From Candidatus Acidianus copahuensis (lineage in GTDB: Archaea; Thermoproteota; Thermoprotei_A; Sulfolobales; Sulfolobaceae): a stretch of 64,000 nt of DNA. Below, piece by piece: positions 1-7,343 of the stretch (position 1 is the first letter of the stretch; every line of letters begins with the position of its first letter). A program made the position numbers and the translations under genes. The notes beneath the pieces were generated by a model. That model ran no database searches. It was not told where the DNA came from and saw nothing but the letters and a program-made list of their open reading frames with translations. Where the stretch lies: positions 52,501-116,500 of the forward strand of contig NZ_JFZT01000039.1 in assembly GCF_000632495.1 (NCBI RefSeq), given 5' to 3'.

Positions 1-301
1 TAGAACGACCAGGGTAGTATTGCTTCGCTAGTTCCACCAAACCTTTCTCGTCTATCACGCTAGCCAGTAAACCAGAATTTATAAGATTAACCAAATCGTA
101 AAGGGACCTAAAATCATCAGACACATCTTCAGGCCTACAAAGAGGTCTAACAGCCTTTAAGACCTTTGTTGCAAGATCTCCAAGGTCTTTTACCTTTCTA
201 TCTTGTTTAGCTTGGATAAGAAGAGGCCAGTAATCATCTCTCACGTCATCATCAATAGCAATCAAAGTCCTTCCTAAAAACTTCTTTTTCTTTACTGGCA
301 T
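1..301 (-). CDS. Hypothetical protein, C-terminus cut off by window edge
   Basis: The frame is open from the window edge back to two in-frame ATGs at 316 and 301. I choose 301 because a TATA-like element (323-330) lies about 26 bp upstream, the spacing of a leaderless Sulfolobales gene. The visible 100 residues begin MPVKKKKFLGRTLIAIDDDV and are charged and probably soluble, with no signal peptide or membrane segment. I do not recognise the family. It sits in a gene-poor patch beside tRNA-Leu, so an origin in an integrated element is possible but unproven. Confidence 0.55.
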   Translation of the reverse strand, partial: MPVKKKKFLGRTLIAIDDDVRDDYWPLLIQAKQDRKVKDLGDLATKVLKAVRPLCRPEDVSDDFRSLYDLVNLINSGLLASVIDEKGLVELAKQYYPGRS

Positions 302-514
302 TGAGAGATTTAGCATTGAATGATATTAAAACCTTTCCCTTAGAAAGAGAAAATAAAACCAAACAATTAGGATTCAGGAACAAAAAAATTCACTAGGGTA
401 GAGATGGAAAGCTTCCTTATAGAGAGAAATACTTTAAAAAATAGTAACATGATAGCAGAAAGACGATTAGACGAAGTTTAAATTGAGTATATATCCTTCG
501 CCTTCATTTACATG

Positions 515-740
515 ATGCGAATCTTTCAAAATGTTAGATGTACTTAGATGGCAAAGGTAAACGGCTAAGAACTCAGAAGTTAATCCAGAATACACTTCGC
601 AATGTGGACATTGAAGTACAAGCTATTTTCATAGATTGCTTTTTCTGTGAGAAGTTGATCACGCTTCTGTTTGCTATATTTAGGCTCACTTATCATTACG
701 CACTTGTTGGAAATCTTCTTAGATCTTGTTAAGGCTAACT
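515..740 (+). pseudogene. Probable TnpB/OrfB (IS200/IS605-type) transposase remnant
   Basis: In one frame, bases 573-611 read SEVNPEYTSQCGH. This resembles the segment before the zinc knuckle of TnpB proteins, whose usual form is (V)xVNPxYTSxxCxxCG. A stop follows at 612-614. In a neighbouring frame a CFFC knuckle appears about 35 bases later, as if frame was lost inside the zinc-finger region. No other part of a transposase, no element ends and no target duplication are visible. An intact 64-codon frame over the same bases (538-732) does not look like a protein. The call rests on one short motif. Confidence 0.4.
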
Positions 741-840
741 CTTTCTTTTTTTGGTAAGGTTTTACTATAAAGGGTGTTCAATCGAAAGCTTGGGTATTTT
801 ATAGTTAATATACCATTTTTCTACTGTTTTATGGAACAAA

Positions 841-871
841 CTAAACTTCTTTTAGAGGAATAATTTTCAGA
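841..871 (+). repeat. 31-bp imperfect direct repeat, copy 1
   Basis: It matches 1583-1613 at 27 of 31 positions in the same orientation, without gaps. The copies are 742 bp apart and flank the 93-codon ORF. Function unknown. Confidence 0.6.
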
Positions 872-1191
872 AGAACTCTTTTAAATTTCTTGTGCAATTC
901 GCTAAAGCAACAAATAAAATAGGTAATCGATTTCCTTAATTTTGGTTTGAAATCGCGTTTATGAGAACTCAATATTTAGGCGATCTTTGTTTACAAGAAA
1001 GATTTTCTTAACTTTTTTTATTTAAGTAAAGAGATATAATATCAGTTCCTATGACAATAACTCATTTATAAAAAATATCTAAAGGTGAAAAAATAACGAA
1101 AGCTAAATTCCTATAGAGATAACTTTACATCATTTTATTACCTTTCCTTTTTTTTTTTAAAATATAGATAGTAAATTATATTATAAATAAC

Positions 1192-1473
1192 TTACTTCCA
1201 GAAAACCATTACTTTTTCTATCTTCCCACTAAAGTAAACTGATACTAAAACAGAAGGCCTTACGGAAAGAACAGCCAGTTTGACCTCCTCCGTTCTGTCA
1301 GTCAAAGACACAGGAAGAATAAATGCTACTTCTTCAACCTCTTTAGGAAGAATAAAGTTCAAGTACTTGTCAAAGCTCCCCACAGCCGATAAAGGGATAG
1401 CCTTCCACGCACGATAACCCCTAAGCAAATCCAACAAAGAAGCTTCTAATGTAATCTCTTCAAACATCTGCAT
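1192..1473 (-). CDS. Hypothetical protein, 93 aa
   Basis: ATG start at 1473 with a T/A-rich box (about 1493-1505) at leaderless distance upstream. The product begins MQMFEEITLEASLLDLLRGY and has a mixed alpha/beta look, ending in hydrophobic strands, with no Cys or His cluster and no clear membrane span. I do not recognise it. It lies alone in the gene-poor patch between the two copies of a 31-bp repeat and shares strand with tRNA-Leu. It could be a real small gene of a former mobile element or a chance frame. Confidence 0.45.
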   Translation of the reverse strand: MQMFEEITLEASLLDLLRGYRAWKAIPLSAVGSFDKYLNFILPKEVEEVAFILPVSLTDRTEEVKLAVLSVRPSVLVSVYFSGKIEKVMVFWK

Positions 1474-1810
1474 TAGTGAGTATTAACTTAACAAACTTAA
1501 AAACCTTACTCTTCATTTGCCTATATTTTATATAATAAGCTTCTATATAAATCTTTATCTAAAGTTGCCTGTTAGGACAACTCTAAAGTTCTTTTGGAGG
1601 AATCATGTTCAGAACAGAATTCGAAACAGTTTCACGACACCATTAAGACAAATTTGAACTAGAAACTCAATAACAACAAATTTGAATATATGATATTTTT
1701 AGGTGTTTATAAATCTCTAAAAACTATTAAGCTAGAAAACACAAAACAAGAAGTTAAATATTGAACCTTTCCTCGATGGAATTCCTGATGCTTTATCTTA
1801 TTCTTAGTTT
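1474..1810. other. AT-rich intergenic region beside tRNA-Leu
   Basis: Holds the likely promoter of the 93-aa ORF and the second 31-bp repeat copy (1583-1613). It lies directly at the 3' end of tRNA-Leu, the side where archaeal viruses and plasmids usually integrate. I found no duplicated tRNA fragment (att site) in the window. Confidence 0.55.
1583..1613 (+). repeat. 31-bp imperfect direct repeat, copy 2
   Basis: Second copy of the repeat at 841-871, with four mismatches. It contains a GGAGG-like core, but no ORF of useful length follows it. Confidence 0.6.
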
Positions 1811-1903
1811 GCGGGAGCGGGGATTTGAACCCCGGATGGCCTTCGCCAGCGGATATCTTACAGGCCTTGAGTCCGCCCCCTTGGTCCGCTCGGGCACTCC
1901 CGC
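1811..1903 (-). tRNA. tRNA-Leu (CAA), probably with a short intron
   Basis: The acceptor stem GCGGGAG pairs with CTCCCGC, the T-arm carries GGTTCAAATCC, and a long variable arm (TGGCGAAGGCCA) marks a class II tRNA. The anticodon stem GCGGA/TCCGC encloses more than seven bases. Reading the loop as CT-CAA-G plus A gives anticodon CAA with an intron of about 11 nt after position 37, the canonical archaeal site. CCA is not encoded. It lies 33 nt after the homocitrate synthase stop on the same strand. The exact intron ends are inferred. Confidence 0.9.
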
Positions 1904-1936
1904 AAATTAGAAATCGTGATTACAGTAAAAAAACTT

Positions 1937-3328
1937 TCACATCTTTTTGAGGACTAATGAGGTTAATGTTGATGTAACTCCCTTGATCGACCTTATGCTC
2001 TCTATTACATTATTTAATTCTATGTTATCTTTAGCTTCAACTCTTGCAACTACATCATAGTCCCCTGAAATCTCCATTACTTCCTTTACTCCTGGGATCA
2101 CTGAAAGTCGCCTAGTAACTGAGGTTGTGTAAACGTTTGAGTCACATTTTATTGAAACTACAGCCTCTACTTTCTCAGGTGGTCTAGGCTTTAAGATTTT
2201 GCCTGTAACCTCTTCGGCTATTTCTAGCAAGTCAACGTCTCTGTAAAACCTTGCTGAGGGATTTGCCTTTATTTTCGCTAAAACTTGGTCTAACTCTTCA
2301 TCATTTAACTGCACTCCTAGTCTATCAAAACGATCCTTCAAGGCATGTTTGCCAGTGTACTTGTCTATTACGTAATCTCTACTCCTACCAAAAGCCTCCG
2401 GAGGCATGAACTCATATGTCTTAGGATCGCTAAGTATTCCAGCTACGTGCACTCCAGCCTTATGAACGAATGCGTAATCTCCAGTTATTGGGAAGTTTGG
2501 AGGCATTGAAATCCCACTATACTTCTCTACCAGAGAGGAGACTTTAGGTAAGATCTCAAGCTTAACCACGTCAATACCAAAGTGATATTTGATTGCTGCA
2601 GCAACTACTTGTAAGGGTACTATTCCCACTCTTTCCCCTAAGCCATTTACAGTAGTATGAATTATTGTTGCCCCTCCCTCAACTGCCGCTAACGCGTTAG
2701 CTACAGCCATTCCAAGGTCATTATGAGCATGAATATCTAGCTCCACTCCAGGAACCTGAGAGGAAATATAGGAAAAGAGCTCCCTCGCCTTTTCAGGATA
2801 CAAAACTCCAACAGTATCGGCGAGACTTACTCTATCTGCTCCAGCGTCTCTAGCCGTTTTGACTACTTGAACAAGATAACCTAAATCGGCCCTTGTGGCA
2901 TCTTCAGCTGTAAATCTAACCTTCATTCCGTGAGTCCTAGCATAAGAAATTGTATCAGCAATTATCTGGAGTGCCTCCTCTCTACTCTTCTTTGTCTTAG
3001 CTTTTAGATGAATATCGCTTATTCCGTAAAAAATTGCTGTTCTATCTACCTCAAGTTCAGCGTTTACTTCTATATCGCTCTTTACTGCTCTACTGTGCCC
3101 AACTACTTCTGATCCTATTTCTCCTTCCCTTCTTAGCTTCATTATTCTTCTTATTCCCTCGTATATATCAGGTGATACCGCAGGATGCCCTGCCTCTATC
3201 ATGGACACGCCTACTTCTGAGAGAACCTTAGCTATCTCAACTCTTTGATCTATTGTAAATACTACCCCAGGAGTTTGCTCTCCTTCCCTAAGAGTAGAAT
3301 CCAATATGCCTACTTTCAAAAATCGCAC
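1937..3328 (-). CDS. hcs: Homocitrate synthase with C-terminal Lrp/AsnC-type (RAM) domain
   Basis: Condenses acetyl-CoA with 2-oxoglutarate, the first step of lysine synthesis through alpha-aminoadipate and the LysW carrier in Sulfolobales. The N-terminal two thirds is a DRE-TIM metallolyase barrel: DSTLREGEQTPG at residues 10-21, the metal-binding HAHND at 200-204 and NGLGERVG near 228. Residues from about 388 form a ligand-binding RAM domain of the Lrp/AsnC type (VVSIKCDSNVYTTSVTRRL), which probably senses lysine. At 463 aa it is longer than isopropylmalate synthase-like relatives without this domain. The start is GTG at 3328 with a TATA-like box about 28 bp upstream. Isopropylmalate or citramalate synthase is less likely given the RAM fusion. 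Confidence 0.88.
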   Translation of the reverse strand: MRFLKVGILDSTLREGEQTPGVVFTIDQRVEIAKVLSEVGVSMIEAGHPAVSPDIYEGIRRIMKLRREGEIGSEVVGHSRAVKSDIEVNAELEVDRTAIFYGISDIHLKAKTKKSREEALQIIADTISYARTHGMKVRFTAEDATRADLGYLVQVVKTARDAGADRVSLADTVGVLYPEKARELFSYISSQVPGVELDIHAHNDLGMAVANALAAVEGGATIIHTTVNGLGERVGIVPLQVVAAAIKYHFGIDVVKLEILPKVSSLVEKYSGISMPPNFPITGDYAFVHKAGVHVAGILSDPKTYEFMPPEAFGRSRDYVIDKYTGKHALKDRFDRLGVQLNDEELDQVLAKIKANPSARFYRDVDLLEIAEEVTGKILKPRPPEKVEAVVSIKCDSNVYTTSVTRRLSVIPGVKEVMEISGDYDVVARVEAKDNIELNNVIESIRSIKGVTSTLTSLVLKKM

Positions 3329-3394
3329 CTATTCGATTCATCAATAGTAACTTACTTATTAAGATTCCAGATAATTGGTGGTTCGATATTCTCA

Positions 3395-3682
3395 CTAATC
3401 AAGGGTATTAAGTATCAACTGAGATACATTTTCCAAGCCAAGTTTTTGCGAATATTTCTCCAAGATCTCTGAGATTAGGCTGTAAACTTCTTTCTTCCCT
3501 CTAACTTCTTCAATGTAATCAGTATAAGCAAAAATTATAGCTGACTTTAAGCTATTTCCCTTTAGTATATTTTCCTCAACTAAATCTAGAATTTTTTTTA
3601 CTTCTTCTTTGCTAACTTTTCCCCTAAATGTTCTAAGATCCTCAAATTCCTTCTGGTCCAGAACTGACGTAATAATCACCAC
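3395..3682 (-). CDS. Conserved hypothetical protein, 95 aa
   Basis: A small, mostly helical and charged protein (KVSKEEVKKILDLVEENILK) without recognisable motifs. Its first codons overlap the end of pyrH by 7 nt, so the two are translationally coupled and probably one transcript. It may be a small partner of UMP kinase or simply a passenger. Function unknown. Confidence 0.7.
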   Translation of the reverse strand: MVIITSVLDQKEFEDLRTFRGKVSKEEVKKILDLVEENILKGNSLKSAIIFAYTDYIEEVRGKKEVYSLISEILEKYSQKLGLENVSQLILNTLD

Positions 3683-4347
3683 TCTAGCAGTGTTGATACT
3701 TCTTTTCCTAATATAATGTCGCTTAGCTTTTCTAGCTTATTATAATTCATCACTATAACCCTTATCTTAGATCTTTCAATTATCTTTAAAGCCATGGGGT
3801 CAAGAAGCTCATAAGTCCCAGCCTGTACATGAGAGTTATTTAAAACTTTCTTCAGGTCTTCTATTTTTATCTTTCTGATTAGCTTTGCTCCAGGATTGAT
3901 TCTAGGATCGCTATCGTAAACGCCATCTACATTGGTTGCAATTATCAAAAGATCTGCATTAGAAGCCTCAGCTGCCAACGAAGCTACTGCCGCAGTAGAC
4001 TGCCCTGGTTGAAATCCACCAGCTACAACTACTTTACCATAGGACCAAGCTTGAATAAACTCTTCTAAACTTTCTGGGACTTTCATGTATGCAACTTCAG
4101 GTAGGGAAAATACAACCAAGTAAGCGTTAAGCCTAGACGTCCATATACCTAGAAGATCTAGATAGGCCTCATTTGAACCTATACGTCTTGCGAGTTCAAT
4201 ATATCTCCTAGCAGTTTGTCCTCCTCCAATAACTACTCCAACTCTATACCCTTTACTTACTAGGTTAACTACTGCATCTCTAAGCTGAATTAGTCTAGAG
4301 GAATCCTCATCAAAAATCTTCCCACTTATCTTTAGAATTATCTTCAT
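3676..4347 (-). CDS. pyrH: UMP kinase (archaeal PyrH)
   Basis: Phosphorylates UMP to UDP with ATP in pyrimidine nucleotide synthesis. It belongs to the amino-acid kinase fold: KISGK near the N-terminus for phosphate binding, GGGQTARRY at residues 41-49, and the nucleotide segment TNVDGVYDSDPR in the C-terminal half. Its 223 aa length fits the short archaeal form. It overlaps the downstream 95-aa gene by 7 nt. Cren7 lies upstream on the same strand, 30 bp away. Confidence 0.93.
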   Translation of the reverse strand: MKIILKISGKIFDEDSSRLIQLRDAVVNLVSKGYRVGVVIGGGQTARRYIELARRIGSNEAYLDLLGIWTSRLNAYLVVFSLPEVAYMKVPESLEEFIQAWSYGKVVVAGGFQPGQSTAAVASLAAEASNADLLIIATNVDGVYDSDPRINPGAKLIRKIKIEDLKKVLNNSHVQAGTYELLDPMALKIIERSKIRVIVMNYNKLEKLSDIILGKEVSTLLEW

Positions 4348-4377
4348 CCTCTTTAAGAGCGAAAAAAGTAAAAAAGT

Positions 4378-4557
4378 TTAAATCTGGTAATCGTCTGGTA
4401 GTTTATGCCTAAAGTACTTCCCAGTATCAGGATCCTTAAATAAGCCTATCTTTACTCCCTTTCTACCCTTTGGAGCTAAAGACCAAGCCTTTTCAGGCGA
4501 TAGTTCTGCTTCCTTCCCACTTGGAGTCTTAACTTTTACAGTTTTCTTAGAGGTCAT
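4378..4557 (-). CDS. creN7: Chromatin protein Cren7
   Basis: A 59-residue gene read from the sequence. It begins MTSKKTVKVKTPSGKEAELS and continues through APKGRKGVKIGLFKDPDTGK to FRHKLPDDYQI, the full SH3-like fold of Cren7. Cren7 is the conserved crenarchaeal architectural protein that binds the minor groove, kinks and compacts DNA and constrains supercoils. The GRKGVKIGLFKDP segment is the family's DNA-binding signature. A TATA-like element lies at about 4585-4595, giving a very short leader. Confidence 0.96.
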   Translation of the reverse strand: MTSKKTVKVKTPSGKEAELSPEKAWSLAPKGRKGVKIGLFKDPDTGKYFRHKLPDDYQI

Positions 4558-4665
4558 GTCAGTAAATCTATTGAAGGATTCACATTATAAGTCTTTCCAT
4601 GACTCTTTTAATGGATAATACCATCAGATCTTCAATGACTGATGTTGAAGGATTCCCTTAATGTA

Positions 4666-5436
4666 TTACAGCGATCTGCTTGTCCCTCCATCAACTAAGA
4701 AGGAAGAACCTGTAATGTATGGAGAAGATACAATAGTTTGTATTACCGGCCCAAGATCTTTTTCCGGATCTCCAATCCTGCCAATAGCAGTTCTATCTAT
4801 GACCTCAGACTTCCAGACCTCTTCGAATGACTTATTAGTTTTCTGCGCGAGCTTACTAATACCTCTTCTAGCTCCTTGAGTGTCAAAGCTGCCCATTAGA
4901 ATAACGTTAAAAGTAACGTTAAATTCTCCGTAATCTCTAGAAAGAATCTTTGCCAATTGCATTAAAGGAGACCTTGAAACGTCAGCTAATACGAAAATGC
5001 TCTGTGGTTCCTTGACTGTCCATGAAGAAAGGTAAATCACTCTTCCAAACTTTCTAGCCTTCATTCCATTCAAAACTAGCCTTGTTAACTCTACAGCGCT
5101 AAACAAATATAGTTTAACTGCCTCTTCCCAGTCCTCATACGAAGTTTCTTCAAATAGAGCTGGTTCCTTCCTAGGATTTCCAGAATTTACAATAAGGACA
5201 TCTATACCTCCCATAATCTCTTCGGAGAATTTTACTAGGTCTATCAATGATTGTCTATTTGTTAGATCTGAGGTTTTACCCCAGACAGCTGGAGAAATTC
5301 TCCTCAAGAACAATAACGCTGAGTCAAGTTTGTCCTCTGATCTAGAGGAGATCACTAGTCTATTACCTCTCTTTAGGAAAAACTTAGATAGTCCCATACC
5401 TATTCCTTCTGTAGAGGCTGTAATCAAAAACCTCAT
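4666..5436 (-). CDS. SDR-family protein with altered catalytic tetrad
   Basis: A 256-aa Rossmann-fold protein of the short-chain dehydrogenase type: a glycine motif TASTEGIG at residues 7-14, the NSG segment (about 85-87) in place of NAG, and C-terminal GSSFLVDGGTS. The catalytic Ser region is present (VIYLSS), but where the family has Tyr-x-x-x-Lys this protein reads ADVSR, so Tyr becomes Ala and Lys becomes Arg. Some archaeal SDR subgroups lack the Tyr. It may use another chemistry or have lost activity. Substrate unknown. It is divergent from the glycosyltransferase gene with only 26 bp between starts. Confidence 0.8.
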   Translation of the reverse strand: MRFLITASTEGIGMGLSKFFLKRGNRLVISSRSEDKLDSALLFLRRISPAVWGKTSDLTNRQSLIDLVKFSEEIMGGIDVLIVNSGNPRKEPALFEETSYEDWEEAVKLYLFSAVELTRLVLNGMKARKFGRVIYLSSWTVKEPQSIFVLADVSRSPLMQLAKILSRDYGEFNVTFNVILMGSFDTQGARRGISKLAQKTNKSFEEVWKSEVIDRTAIGRIGDPEKDLGPVIQTIVSSPYITGSSFLVDGGTSRSL

Positions 5437-5462
5437 AAATTAAGCTTTGCAATGGGGATTAT

Positions 5463-6503
5463 ATGTCCGTTTTCACGGTTTACCATCACTCCTTTGAAGT
5501 TTTAGGAGGTAGTGAAAGAGTTGCAGTAGCAGTGATCAGAGTTCTTAAAGATTTGGGCATGAAAGTTAGATTAGTTACTCTAGTCCCCCCAGACGACAAG
5601 ATATATGCATGGGATAGAAATTACGTTAAACCAGACGAAGTTATAAGGGTAAACTTTCCGCTTAAATTTGGTCTATACAAAGCTCTTTATCTTTCTTTAA
5701 GGACTGTAAGAGGAAACACTATAAGTACAATAGGTGACATAACAAACTGTGACTATAATTACATCCATTTTCCTTGGTCAATCTCAGAAGTGGCCGGAAT
5801 TAAGGTTTACAAAGGGACAAAAAGGATCTACTTCTTGCCATACAAAGTATTCCACAGAAAAATTAAGAATGGTGGAAAAATGTTGGCTAACTCAAGGTGG
5901 ACAGGAGAAATATTGAGAAAAGCTGGTTTCCAATATCAAGTCGTTTATCCACCAGTTGACGTTGAGAAGTATTCCCAAGTAGGAGGAAAAGAAAGAGATC
6001 CTAGAACTGTATTAACGATAAGTAGGATTTCTCCAGAAAAGGATTTAGACAATCTATTTTATGTGGCTGAAAAATTAAAAAATTTCAATTTCTACCTTCT
6101 AGGATCTTCAGGAAGAAGCAGAAGATACTTGCAGGAAGTTTTAAGAAAAGCTGAAAGTTTACATAATCTAAAGGTAATAACAAACTTTGATGATAAAACA
6201 TTACTTGATATTATGGGAAAGGCTAAACTTTACTTCCACCCTAAGATAGAAGAGCATTTTGGCATATCTGTAGTTGAGGCAATGTCTGCAGGAATTATAC
6301 CAGTTGTACATAAGAGTGGAGGAACTTGGATGGATATTGTGGATGAGGGAAAGTATGGTTTTGGTTATTCAAGCAAAGAAGAGGCAGTAAACTCATTAAT
6401 TGAGGCGTCTAAATCTTCCCTTGAAGTTAAGAAAAGGGCAGAAATGTTTACCTTTAAGAAATTTGAAGCTACTCTTTTGTCGATCCTGGAGAGAGCTTCC
6501 TAA
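5463..6503 (+). CDS. Family 4 glycosyltransferase
   Basis: A 346-aa GT-B fold enzyme. The N-terminal acceptor domain opens with GGSERV (about 15-20). The C-terminal donor domain has RISPEKDLDNL (near 188) and the EHFGISVVEAMSAGIIPVV signature, with the E-x7-E motif that binds the nucleotide sugar. Overall it resembles ALG11/GT4 mannosyltransferases. In Sulfolobales such enzymes build N-glycans, glycolipids or exopolysaccharide, but acceptor and sugar cannot be told here. No membrane segment is evident. The 3' end overlaps the convergent dehydrogenase gene by 35 bp. Confidence 0.87.
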   Translation: MSVFTVYHHSFEVLGGSERVAVAVIRVLKDLGMKVRLVTLVPPDDKIYAWDRNYVKPDEVIRVNFPLKFGLYKALYLSLRTVRGNTISTIGDITNCDYNYIHFPWSISEVAGIKVYKGTKRIYFLPYKVFHRKIKNGGKMLANSRWTGEILRKAGFQYQVVYPPVDVEKYSQVGGKERDPRTVLTISRISPEKDLDNLFYVAEKLKNFNFYLLGSSGRSRRYLQEVLRKAESLHNLKVITNFDDKTLLDIMGKAKLYFHPKIEEHFGISVVEAMSAGIIPVVHKSGGTWMDIVDEGKYGFGYSSKEEAVNSLIEASKSSLEVKKRAEMFTFKKFEATLLSILERAS

Positions 6504-7341
6504 AGACTTCTAGAACACCTATAAAATCCTTTTCGCCTAGACCCAACGCCTCAGCCATCCTATATAGTTGAAGAGATAAAGACGATGTTAGAGTCAATGC
6601 TCTAATCCTCTGAGATTCTCTTTGAATAATTTCTAGATCTTTCCTCATATGTTTAACAGCAAACTGGGTGGAGTAATCCTCTGAGACCATCTTAGGAACT
6701 TTTAGTTCGGTTGTAGGAGATCTAGCGCTACTGAGTTCAGATAAGACTTTAGCTACCTTTTCCTTATCTAATCCGCTAGAAATGCCAAAATTATAAGCTT
6801 CGGCCATAGCTGTGGCGTATACGCCTAGTAGAAGATTATTAACCAGCTTTGCGTAAAGTCCCATACCATTATCTCCCATATATATCACGCTAGAAGAAGT
6901 GTGGGAAAGAAGGTCTTTCACCTTAGAGAACTGATCCTCTGGCCCTCCAACCATAACAACTAACTTTTTCTGTTCTACAAAAACGGAAGTGCCTATAACA
7001 GGGGCGTCATACATTACGCCTCCAACTTCTTTTACCTTCTTAGCTAAGGCTAAACTGACTGAAGGAGAGATTGTTGACATGTCAACAAGAATCTTACCCT
7101 TTAAGTGAGGGATCAAGTTTTCAACAACTGTCGTTACTGCATCATCGTCTGAAAGCATCGTCAAAACTATTTCACACTCGTTCGCAATTTCCTGTAATCC
7201 TCCAAACTTGACTTTATATTGCCTGGAAAATTCTTTGGCTTTGTCCTCTGTCCTATCCCAAACTAAGCCTAGAACTCCGTCCTTTGCTAGGTTTGCACCT
7301 ATTCTCCAACCCATTACTCCTAGTCCTATAAGACCGTTCAT
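6469..7341 (-). CDS. Beta-hydroxyacid dehydrogenase (3-hydroxyisobutyrate dehydrogenase family)
   Basis: A 290-aa NAD(P)-dependent oxidoreductase. The N-terminal Rossmann fold has GLIGLGVMGWRIGANL, followed by the conserved TMLSDDDAV segment and DMSTISPSVS. The all-helical C-terminal domain carries GDNGMGLYAKLVNN, whose Lys is the catalytic residue of the family. Members act on 3-hydroxyisobutyrate, tartronate semialdehyde, succinic semialdehyde or similar short hydroxyacids, and the substrate is not predictable. It lies 2 nt downstream of the Pus10-like gene on the same strand, so it may be the last gene of that operon. Confidence 0.87.
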   Translation of the reverse strand: MNGLIGLGVMGWRIGANLAKDGVLGLVWDRTEDKAKEFSRQYKVKFGGLQEIANECEIVLTMLSDDDAVTTVVENLIPHLKGKILVDMSTISPSVSLALAKKVKEVGGVMYDAPVIGTSVFVEQKKLVVMVGGPEDQFSKVKDLLSHTSSSVIYMGDNGMGLYAKLVNNLLLGVYATAMAEAYNFGISSGLDKEKVAKVLSELSSARSPTTELKVPKMVSEDYSTQFAVKHMRKDLEIIQRESQRIRALTLTSSLSLQLYRMAEALGLGEKDFIGVLEVFRKLSPGSTKE

Positions 7342-7343
7342 AC

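Larger units (their letters stand above)
302..1191. other. AT-rich gene-poor patch with decayed sequence
   Basis: No convincing intact gene. It contains a probable transposase remnant (about 515-740), a possible 25-codon reading frame starting at an ATG near 398 that ends at a TAA near 480, and the first copy of a 31-bp imperfect direct repeat (841-871). The rest is low-complexity AT-rich sequence. Confidence 0.6.

Noticed and set aside
538..732. 64-codon plus frame in the left patch
   Set aside because: It is not the frame carrying the TnpB-like motif and its sequence has no sensible composition or homology.
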